From NCBI RefSeq assembly GCF_051014445.1, contig NW_027488367.1, positions 23,111,501-23,175,500 on the forward strand: DNA of 64,000 nt, given 5' to 3'. Shown here in pieces: positions 50,051 through 61,660 of this stretch. The first letter of the stretch is position 1, and the number at the start of each line of letters is the position of its first letter. Made by a program: the position numbers and the translations under genes. The DNA is from Colletes latitarsis. Its lineage: Eukaryota; Arthropoda; Insecta; Hymenoptera; Colletidae. The notes under the pieces are model-generated. The model was not told the DNA's origin and did no database searches. It saw only the letters and a program-made list of their open reading frames with translations.

Positions 50051-51064
50051 TCATACTTTCGCATTCTTCACATACTTGTTGGACTGATCCTGGGTTTTTT
50101 CTGGGTTGGATCACGTAGTAACGTGGTACCACACTGAAACAGTCGATTAAACCTTGTTTCATTCAATATTTTAGAGGATAACGCAAGTTAGGTCTGGGAT
50201 AGGTCTGGGATTTGACCCCATCAGACTCATACTTTCGCACACTTCACATACTCGTTGAACAGATCCTGCGTTATTTTCTGGTTTGGATCACATAGTAATG
50301 TGGTACCACACTGAAACAGTCGATTAAACCAGGTTTCGATCAATATTTTAGAGAATAATTCATGTGATGTCTAGGTTAGGTCTGGGATTTGCTCTCATCA
50401 GGCTCATTCTTTCGCATATTTCTCATACATGTTGAACAGATCCTGGGTTTTTTCTGGATTGGATCACTTAGTAATGTGGGACCACACTGAAACAATCAAT
50501 TAAACCTGGTTTCGATCAATATTTTTGAGGATAACGCATGTTAGGTCTTGGTTAGGTTTGGGATTTTCACTCATCAGACTCATACTTTCGCATTCTTCAC
50601 ATACTTGTTGAACGGATCCTGGGTTTTTTCTGGTTTGGATCACGTAGTAATGTGTGTCCACACTGAAACAATCAATTAAACCTGGTCTTGATAAATATTT
50701 TAGAGGATAACGCATTTTAGGTCTGGGATATGTCTGGGATTTGCCCTCATCAGACTCATACTTTCGCACACTACACATACTCGTTGAACAGATCCTGGGT
50801 TTTTTCTGGTTTGGATCACGTAGTAATCTGGTACCACACTGAAACAGTCGATTAAACCAGGTTTCGATCAATATTTTTGAGGATAACGCATGTTAGCTCT
50901 AGGTTAGGCCTGGGGTCTTCACTCATCAGGCTCATACTTTCGCATTCTTCACATACTTGTTGAACGTATCCTGGGTTTTTTCTGGTTTGGATCACGTAGT
51001 AATGTGGGACCACACTGAAACAGTCAATTAAACCTGGTTTCGATCAATATTTTAGAGGATAACG

Positions 51065-54000
51065 CATGTTAGGTCTGGGATTGGTCTGGGATTTGACCTC
51101 ATCAGACTCACACTTTCGCACACTTCACATACTCGTTGAACAGATCCTGGGTATTTTCTGGTTTGGATCACGTAGTGATGTTGTACCACACTGAAACAGT
51201 CGATTAAACCTGGTTGCGATCAATATTTTAGAGGATAACGCATGTTAGGTCTAGGTTAGCCCTGGGATTTTCACTCATCAGACTCATACTTTCGCATTCT
51301 TCACATATTTGTTGAACGGATCTTGGGTTTTTTCTGGTGTGGATCACGTAGTAATGTGGTACCACGCTGAAACAATCAATTAAACCTGATCTTGATAAAT
51401 ATTTTAGAGGATAACGCATGTTAGGTCTGGGATAGGTCGGGGATTTGCCCTCATCGGCCTCATACTTTCGCACACTTCACATACTCGTTGAACAGATCCT
51501 GGGTTATTTTCTGGTTTGGATCACGTAGTAGTGTGGTACCACACTGAAACAGTCCATTGAACCTGGTCTGGATCAATATTTTAGAGAATAATACATGTTA
51601 GGTCTAGGTTCGGTCTGGGATTTGCTCTCATCAGGCTCATTCTTTCGCATATTTCTCATACTTGATGGCTAGATGCTGGGCTTTTTCTGGATTGCATCAC
51701 GTAGTAATGAAGTACAACACTGAAACAGTCAATTAAACTTGGTTTCCATCAAGATCTTAAAGGACAACGCAAGTTAGGTCTGGGATAGGTCTTGGATTTG
51801 CCCTCATCAGGCTCATACTTTCACGTTTTTCACATACTTGTTGAACGGATCATGGGTTTTTTCTGGTTTGGATCACGTAGTAGTATGGTACCACACTGAA
51901 ACAGTCCATTGAACCTGGTTTGGATCAATATTTTAGAGGATAACGCAAGTTAAGTCTGGGATTGGTCTGGGATTTGACCTCATCAGACTCACACTTTCGC
52001 ACACTTCACATACTCGTTGAACAGATACTGGGTATTTTCTGGTTTGGATCACGTAGTGATGTGGTACCACACTGAAACAGTCGATTAAACCTGGTTGCGA
52101 TCAATATTTTAGAGGATAACGCATGTTAGGTCTAGGTTAGCCCTGGGATTTTCACTCATCAGACTCATACTTTCGCATTCTTCACATACTTGTTGAACGG
52201 ATCATGGGTTTTTTCTGGTTTGGATCACGTAGTAATGTGGGACCACACTGAAACAATCAATTAAACCTGGTCTTGATAAATATTTTAGAGGATAACGCAT
52301 GTTAGGTCTGGGATAGGTCTAGGATTTGCCCTCATCAGGCTCATACTTTCGCATATTTCTCATACTTCATGGCTAGATCCTGGGCTATTTCTGGATTGGA
52401 TCACGTAGTAATGTGGTACCACACTGAAACAGTCAACTAAACCTGGTCTTGATAAATATTTTAGAGGATAACGCATGTTAGGTCTGGGTAAGGTCTAGGA
52501 TTTGCCCTCGTCAGGATCATACTTTCGCATATTTCTCATACTTCATGGCTAGATCCTGGGCTATTTCTGGATTAGATCACGTAGTAATGTGGTACCACAC
52601 TGAAACAGTCAATTAAACTTGGTTTCCATCAATATCTTAAAGGACAACGCAAGTTAGGTCTGGGATAGGTCTTGGATTTGCCCTCATCAGGCTCATACTT
52701 TCGCGTTTTTCACATACTTTTTGAACAGATCCTGGGTTTTTTCTGGTTTGGATCACGTAGTAGTATGTTACCACACTGAAACAGTCCATTGAACCTGGTT
52801 TGGATCAATATTTTAGAGGATAACGCATGTTAGGTCTAGGTTAGGTCTGGGATTTGCCCTCATCAGGCTCATACTTTCGCATATCTCTCATACTTCATGG
52901 CTAGATCCTGGGCTGTTTCTGGATTGTATCACATAGTAATGTGGTACCACGCTGAAACAGTCGATTAAACCTGGTTTCGATCAATATTTTTGAGGATAAC
53001 GCATGTTAGGTCTTGGTTAGGTCTGGAATTTTCACTCATCAGACTCATACTTTCGCATATTTCTCATACTTCATGGCTAGATCCTGGGCTGTTTCTGGAC
53101 TGTATCACGTAGTAATTTGGTACCACACTGAAACAGTCCATTGAACCTGGTTTGGATCAATATTTTAGAGGATAACGCATGTTAGGTCTAGGTTAGGTCT
53201 GGGATTTTCACTCATCAGACTCATACTTTCGCATTCTTCACATACTTGTTGAACGGATGCTGGGTTTTTTCTGGTTTGGATCACGTAGTATTGTGGTACC
53301 ACACTGAAACAGTCGATTAAACCTGGTTTCGATCAATATTTTAGAGGATAACGCAAGTTAAGTCTGGGATTGGTCTGGGATTTGACCTCATCAGACTCAC
53401 ACTTTCGCACACTTCACATACTCGTTGAACAGATCCTGGGTATTTTCTGGTTTGGATCACGTAGTGATGTGGTACCACACTGAAACAGTCAATTAAACCT
53501 GGTTTCGATCAATATTTTAGAGAATAATTCATGTTAGGTCTAGGTTAGGTCTGGGATTTGCTCTCATCAGGCTCATTCTTTCGCATATTTCTCATACTTG
53601 ATGGCTAGATCCTGGGCTTTTTCTGGATTGCATCACGTAGGAATGAAGTACAACACTGAAACAGTCAATTAAACCTAGTTTCCATTAATATCTTAGAGTA
53701 CAACGCAAGTTAGGTCTGGGATAGGTCTGGGATTTGCCCTCATCAGGCTCATACTTTCGCGTTTTTCACATACTTGTTGAACAGATCCTGGGTTTTTTCT
53801 GGTTTGTATCACGTAGTAGTGTGGTACCACACTGAAAGAGCCCATTAAAACTGGTTTGGATCAATAATTTAGAGTATAACGCATGTTAGATCTAGGTTAG
53901 CCGTGGGATTTTCACTCATCAGACTCATACTTTCGCATTCTTCACATACTTGTTGGACTGATCCTGGGTTTTTTCTGGTTTGGATCACGTAGTAATGTGG

Positions 54001-54240
54001 TACCACACTGAAACAGTCGATTAAACCTTGTTTCAATCAATATTTTAGAGGATAACGCAAGTTAGGTCTGGGATAGGTCTGGGATTTGACCCCATCAGAC
54101 TCATACTTTCGCACACTTCACATACTCGTTGAACAGATCCTGGGTTATTTTCTGGTTTGGATCACATAGTAATGTGGTACCACACTGAAACAGTCGATTA
54201 AACCAGGTTTCGATCAATATTTTAGAGAATAATTCATGTG
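51065..54240. repeat. Segment E, copy 3
   Basis: It matches copies 1 and 2. At about 53.48 kb it skips the monomer that holds the retrotransposon target in copy 1, joining directly to the GAATAATTC monomer. It therefore offers no second test of the empty site. About 53.49-54.24 kb matches 49.61-50.36 kb. Confidence 0.8.
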
Positions 54241-54569
54241 ATGTCTAGGTTAGGTCTGGGATTTGCTCTCATCAGGCTCATTCTTTCGCATATTTCTCAT
54301 ACATGTTGAACAGATCCTGAGTTTTTTCTGGATTGGATCACTTAGTAATGTGGGACCACACTGAAACAATCAATTAAACCTGGTTTCGATCAATATTTTT
54401 GAGGATAACGCATGTTAGGTCTTGGTTAGGTCTGGAATTTTCACTCATCAGACTCATACTTTCGCATATTTCTCATACTTCATGGCTAGATCCTGGGCTG
54501 TTTCTGGACTGTATCACGTAGTAATTTGGTACCACACTGAAACAGTCCATTGAACCTGGTTTGGATCAA

Positions 54570-56120
54570 TATTTTAGAGGATAACGCATGTTAGGTCTAG
54601 GTTAGGTCTGGGATTTTCAGTCATCAGACTCATACTTTCGCATTCATCACATACTTGTTTACGGATCCTGGGTTTTTTCTGGTTTGGATCACGTAGTAAT
54701 GTGGGACCACACAGAAACAATCAATTAAACCTGGTCTTGATAAATATTTTAGAGGATAACGCATGTCAGGTCTGGGATAGGTCTGGGATTTGACCTCATC
54801 AGGGTCATACTTTCGCAGTTTTAACATGCATGTTGACCTCATCGAGGGTTTTTTCTGCTTTGGATCACGTAGTAAAGTGGTACCACAACTAAAACAGTCA
54901 ATTAAACCTGGTTCCGATCATTATTTTAGAGGATAACGCAAGTTAGGTCTGGGATAGGTCTGGGATTAGCCCTCATCAGACTCATACTTTCGCATTCTTC
55001 ACATACTAGTTGAACGGAACCTGGGTTTTTTCCGGTTTGGGTCAAGTAGTAGTGTGGTACCACACTGAAACAGTCGATTAAACCTGGTTTCGATCAATAT
55101 TTTTGAGGATAACGCATGTTAGGTCTAGGTTAGGCCGGGGATTTTCACTCAGCAGACTCATACTTTCGCATTCTTCACATACTTGTTGAACGGTTCCTGG
55201 GTTTTTACTGGTTTGGATCACGTTGTGATGTGGTACCACACTGAAACATTCCATTAAACCTGGTTTTGATCAATATTTTAGAGAATAATTCATGTTAGGT
55301 CTAGGTTAGGTCTGGTGTTTGCTCTCATCAGGCTCATTCTTTCGCAGTTTTAACATACATGTTGACGTGATCGAGGGTTTTTTCTGCTTTGGATCACGTA
55401 GTAAAGTGGTACCACAATGAAACAGTCCATTAAACCTGGTTTCCATCAATATTTTAGAGGACAACGCATGTTAGGTCTAGGTAAGACCTAGGATTTGCCC
55501 TCATCAGGGTCATACTTTCGCAGTTTTAACATGCATGTTGACCTCATCGAGGGTTTTTTCTGCTTTGGATCACGTAGTAAAGTGGTACCACAACTAAAAC
55601 AGTCAATTGAACCTGGTTTCGATCATTATTTTAGAGGATAACGCAAGTTAGGTCGGGGATAGGTCTGGGATTAGCCCTCATCAGACTCATACTTTCGCAT
55701 TCTTCACATACTTGTTGACCTGATCGAGTGTTTTTTCTGCTTTGGATCACGTAGTAAAGTGGTACCACACTGAAACAGTCCATTAAACCTGGTTTGGATC
55801 AATATTTTAGAGCATAACGCATGTTAGGTCTAGGTTAGGTCTGGGATTTTCACTCATCAGACTCATACTTTCGCATTCTTCACATACTTGTTGAACGGAT
55901 CCTGGGTTTTTACTGGTTTGGATCACGTAGTAATGTGGTACCACACTAAAACAGTCAATTAAACCTGGATTCGATCAATACTTTGGAGAGTAATTCATGT
56001 TAGGTCTAGGTTAGGTCTGGGATTTGCTCTCATCTGGCTCATTCTTTCGCATATTTCACATACTTGATGTCTAGATCCTGGGCTTTTTCTGGATTGCATC
56101 ACGTAGTAATGAAGTACAAC
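54570..56120. repeat. Segment F, copy 1 (27-monomer offset)
   Basis: It recurs at about 59330-60880, offset 4757 bp. Shared markers include GATTTTCAGTCATCAG, CATTCATCACATACTTG with the two-base-shorter GTTTACGG, and GGATTCGATCAATACTTTGG. Confidence 0.82.
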
Positions 56121-56139
56121 ACTGAAACAGTCAACTAAA

Positions 56140-58010
56140 CCTGGTTTGGATCAATATTTTAGAGGATAATGCATGTTAGGTCTAGGTTAGCCCTGGGATT
56201 TTCACTCATCAGACTCATTCTTTCGCATTCTTCACATACCTGTTGAACGGATCCTGGGTTTTTTCTGGTTTGGATCACGTAGTAATGTGGGACCACACTG
56301 AAGCAATCAATTAAACCTGGTCTTGATAAATATTTTAGAGGATAACGCATGTTAGGTCTGGGTTAGGTCTAGGATTTGCTCTCGTCAGGCTCGTACTTTC
56401 GCATATTTCTCATACTTGATGGCTAGATCCTGGGCTTTTTCTGGATTGCGTCACGTAGTAATGAAGTACAACACTGAAACAGTCAATTAAACCTGGTTTC
56501 TATCAATATCTTAGAGGACAACGCAAGTTAGGTTTGGGTTAGGTCTAGGATTTGCCCCCATCAGGCTCATACTTTCGCATATTTCTCATACTTGTTGAAC
56601 AGATCCTGGGTTTTTTCTGGTATGGATCACGCAGTAATGTGGTACCACCCTGAAACGTTCAGTTAAACCTGGTCTTGATAAATATTTTTGAGGATAACGC
56701 ATGTTAGGTCTGGATTAGGTCTAGGATTTGCCCTCATCAGGCTCATACTTTCGCACATTTCTTATACTTCATGGATAGATCCTGGGCTATTTTCTGGTTT
56801 GGATCACGTAGTAATGTGGGACCACACTGAAACAATCAATTAAACCTGGTCTTGATAAATATTTTAGAGGATAACGCATGTTAGGTCTAGGTTAGGTCTG
56901 GGATTTTCACTCATCAGACTCATACTTTCGCATTCTTCACATACTTGTTGACCTGATCCAGTGTTTTTTCTGCTTTGGATCACGTAGTAAAGTGGTACCA
57001 CACTGAAACAGTCCATTAAACCTGGTTTGGATCAATATTTTAGAGCATAACGCATGTTAGGTCTAGGTTAGGTCTGGGATTTTCACTCATCAGACTCATA
57101 CTTTCGCATTCTTCACATACTTGTTGAACGGATCGAGGGTTTTTTCTGCTTTGGATCACGTAGTAAAGTGGTACCACACTAAAACAGTCCACTAAACCTG
57201 GTTTGGATCAATATTTTAGAGGATAATGCATGTTAGGTCTAGGTTAGCCCTGGGATTTTCACTCATCAGACTCATTCTTTCGCATTCTTCACATACCTGT
57301 TGAACGGATCCTGGGTTTTTTCTGGTTTGGATCACGTAGTAATGTGGGACCACACTGAAGCAATCAATTAAACCTGGTCTTGATAAATATTTTAGAGGAT
57401 AACGCATGTTAGGTCTGGGTTAGGTCTAGGATTTGCTCTCGTCAGGCTCGTACTTTCGCATATTTCTCATACTTGATGGCTAGATCCTGGGCTTTTTCTG
57501 GATTGCGTCACGTAGTAATGAAGTACAACACTGAAACAGTCAATTAAACCTGGTTTCTATCAATATCTTAGAGGACAACGCAAGTTAGGTTTGGGTTAGG
57601 TCTAGGATTTGCCCCCATCAGGCTCATACTTTCGCATATTTCTCATACTTGTTGAACAGATCCTGGGTTTTTTCTGGTATGGATCACGCAGTAATGTGGT
57701 ACCACCCTGAAACGTTCAGTTAAACCTGGTCTTGATAAATATTTTTGAGGATAACGCATGTTAGGTCTGGATTAGGTCTAGGATTTGCCCTCATCAGGCT
57801 CATACTTTCGCACATTTCTTATACTTCATGGATAGATCCTGGGCTATTTTCTGGTTTGGATCACGTAGTAATGTGGGACCACACTGAAACAATCAATTAA
57901 ACCTGGTCTTGATAAATATTTTAGAGGATAACGCATGTTAGGTCTAGGTTAGGTCTGGGATTTTCACTCATCAGACTCATACTTTCGCATTCTTCACATA
58001 CTTGTTGAAC
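56140..58010. repeat. Six-monomer tandem duplication (1057 bp offset)
   Basis: About 56140-56960 recurs at 57197-58017. Both copies share GGATAATGCATG, TTGCTCTCGTCAGGCTCG and ACCACCCTGAAACGTTCAG. A third partial copy of its first monomers is at 61.74-61.99 kb. Confidence 0.82.
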
Positions 58011-59329
58011 GGATCCTGGGTTTTTTCTGGTTTGGATCACGTAGTAATGTGGTACCACACTGAAACAGTCGATTAAACCTGGTTTCGATCAATATTTTAG
58101 AGGATAACGCAAGTTAAGTCTGGGATTGGTCTGGGATTTGACCTCATCAGACTCACACTTTCGCACACTTCACATACTCGTTGAACAGATCCTGTGTATT
58201 TTCTGGTTTGGATCACGTAGTGATGTGGTACCACACTGAAACAGTCGATTAAACCAGGTTTCGATCAATATTTTTGAGGATAACGCATGTTAGGTCTAGG
58301 TTAGGTCTGGGACTTGCTCTCATCAGGCTCATTCTTTCGCATATTTCTCATACTTGATGGCTAGATCCTGGGCTTTTTCTGGATTGCATCACGTAGTAAT
58401 GTAGTACCACACTGAAACAGTCAATGAAACCTGGTTTTCATCAATATTTTACAGGACAACGCAAGTTAGGTCTAGGTAAGGCCTGAGATTTTCACTGATC
58501 AGACTCATACTTTCGCAATCTTCACATACTTGTTGAACGGATCCTGGGTTTTTTCTGGTTTGGATCAGGTAGTAATGTGGTACCACACTGAAACAGTCGA
58601 TTAAACCTGGTTTCGATCAATATTTTAGAGGATAACGCAAGTTAAGTCTGGGATTGGTCTGGGATTTGCCCTCATCAGGCTCATACTTTCCGCGTTTTTC
58701 ACATACTTGTTGAACAGATCCTGGGTTTTTTCTGGTTTGGATCACGTAGTAGTGTGGGACCACACTGAAACAATCAATTAAACCTGATCTTGATAAATAT
58801 TTTAGAGGATAACGCATGTTAGGTCTGGGATAGTTCTGGGATTTGCCCTCATCAGACTCATACTTTCGCACAGTTCACATACTCGTTGAACAGATCCTGG
58901 GTTATTTTCTGGTTTGGATCACATAGTAATGTGGTACCACACTGAAACAGTCGATTAAACCTGGTTGCGATCAATATTTTAGAGGATAACGCATGTTAGG
59001 TCTAGGTTAGCCCTGGGATTTTCACTCATCAGACTCATACTTTCGCATATTTCTCATACTTCATGGCCAGATCCTGGGCTGTTTCTGGATTGTATCACGT
59101 AGTAATGTGGTACCACACTGAAACAGTCAATTAAACCTGGTTTCCATCAATATTTTAGAGGAAAACGCATGTTAGGTCTAGGTTAGGCCTGGGATTTGCC
59201 CTCATCAGGGTCATACTTTCGCAGTTCTAACATACATGTTGACCTGATCGAGTGTTTTTTCTGCTTTGGATCACGTAGTATAGTGGTACCACACTGAAAC
59301 AGTCCATTAAACCTGGTTTGGATCAATAT

Positions 59330-60880
59330 TTTAGAGGATAACGCATGTTAGGTCTAGGTTAGGTCTGGGATTTTCAGTCATCAGACTCATACTTTCGCAT
59401 TCATCACATACTTGTTTACGGATCCTGGGTTTTTTCTGGTTTGGATCACGTAGTAATGTGGGACCACACAGAAACAAACAATTAAACCTGGTCTTGATAA
59501 ATATTTTAGAGGATAACGCATGTTAGGTCTGGGATAGGTCTGGGATTTGACCTCATCAGGGTCATACTTTCGCAGTTTTAACATGCATGTTGACCTCATC
59601 GAGGGTTTTTTCTGCTTTGGATCACGTAGTAAAGTGGTACCACAACTAAAACAGTCAATTAAACCTGGTTTCGATCATTATTTTAGAGGATAACGCAAGT
59701 TAGGTCTGGGATAGGTCTGGGATTAGCCCTCATCAGACTCATACTTTCGCATTCTTCACATACTAGTTGAACGGATCCTAGGTTTTTTCCGGTTTGGGTC
59801 AAGTAGTAGTGTGGTACCACACTGAAACAGTCGATTAAACCTGGTTTCGATCAATATTTTTGAGGATAACGCATGTTAGGTCTAGGTTAGGCCGGGGATT
59901 TTCACTCAGCAGACTCATACATTCGCATTCTTCACATACTTGTTGAACGGATCCTGGGTTTTTACTGGTTTGGATCACGTTGTGATGTGGTACCACACTG
60001 AAACATTCCATTAAACCTGGTTTTGATCAATATTTTAGAGAATAATTCATGTTAGGACTAGGTTAGGTCTGGTGTTTGCTCTCATCAGGCTCATTCTTTC
60101 GCAGTTTTAACATACATGTTGACGTGATCGAGGGTTTTTTCTGCTTTGGATCACGTAGTAAAGTGGTACCACACTGAAACAGTCCATTAAACCTGGTTTC
60201 CATCAATATTTTAGAGGACAACGCATGTTAGGTCTAGGTAAGACCTGGGATTTGCCCTCATCAGGGTCATACTTTCGCAGTTTTAACATGCATGTTGACC
60301 TCATCGAGGGTTTTTTCTGCTTTGGATCACGTAGTAAAGTGGTACCACAACTAAAACAGTCAATTGAACCTGGTTTCGATCATTATTTTAGAGGATAACG
60401 CAAGTTAGGTCTGGGATAGGTCTGGGATTTGCCCTCATCAGGGTCATACTTTCGCATTCTTCACATACTTGTTGACCTGATCGAGTGTTTTTTCTGCTTT
60501 GGATCACGTAGTAAAGTGGTACCACACTGAAACAGTCCATTAAACCTGGTTTGGATCAATATTTTAGAGAATAACGCATGTTAGGTCTAGGTTAGGTCTG
60601 GGATTTTCACTCATCAGACTCATACTTTCGCATTCTTCACATACTTGTTGAACGGATCCTGGGTTTTTACTGGTTTGGATCACGTAGTAATGTGGTACCA
60701 CACTAAAACAGTCAATTAAACCTGGATTCGATCAATACTTTGGAGAGTAATTCATGTTAGGTCTAGGTTAGGTCTGGGATTTGCTCTCATCTGGCTCATT
60801 CTTTCGCATATTTCACATACTTGATGTCTAGATCCTGGGCTTTTTCTGGATTGCATCACGTAGTAATGAAGTACAACACT
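59330..60880. repeat. Segment F, copy 2
   Basis: This is the counterpart of 54570-56120, with scattered single-base differences such as AAACAAACAATT for AAACAATCAATT near 59475. It is followed by a segment related to 20.97 and 34.87 kb rather than by the continuation found after copy 1. Confidence 0.82.
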
Positions 60881-60929
60881 GAAACAGTCAATTAAACCTG
60901 GTTTCCATCAATATTTTACAGGACAACGC

Positions 60930-61660
60930 ATGTTAGGTCTAGGTTAGGCCTGGGATTTGCCCTCATCAGGGTCATACTTTCGCAGTTTTAACATACACGT
61001 TGACCTGATCGAGGGTTTTTTCCGCTTTGGATCACGTAGAAAAGTGGTACCACACTGAAGCAATCCATTAAACCCGGTTTGGATCAATATTTTAGAGGAT
61101 AACGCATGTTAGGTTTGGGTTAGGTCTAGGATTTGCCCTCATCAGGCTCATACTTTCGCATATTTCTCATACTTCACGGCTAGATCCTGGGCTTTTTCTG
61201 GATTGTTTCACGTAGTAATGTGGTACCACGCTGAAACAGTCAATTAAACCTGGTTTCGATCAATATTTTAGAGGATAACGCAAGTTAGGTCTGGGATAGG
61301 TCTGGGATTCGCCCTCATCAGGCTCATACTTTCGCGTTTTTCACATACTTGTTGAACAGATCCTGGGTTTTTTCTGGTTTGATTCACGTAGTAATGTGGT
61401 ACCACACTGAAACAGTCGATTAAACCAGGTTTCGATCAATATTTTTGAGGATAACGCATGTTAGGTCCAGGTTAGGCCTGGGATTTTCACTCATCAGACT
61501 CATACTTTCGCATTCTTCACATACTTGTTGAACGGATCCTGGGCTTTTTCTGGATTGCATCACGTAGTAATGAAGTACAACACTGAAACAGACAATTAAA
61601 CCTGGTTTCCATCAATATCTTAGAGGACAACGCAAGTTAGGTCTGGGATAGGTCTGGGAT
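60930..61660. repeat. Distant copy of the 20.97/34.87-kb segment
   Basis: About four monomers with the rare features AACATACACGTTGACC, CACGTAGAAAAGTGG and AAACCCGGTTTGG match about 34.87-35.60 kb (offset about 26,052 bp, 148 monomers) and about 20.97-21.69 kb. Confidence 0.78.
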
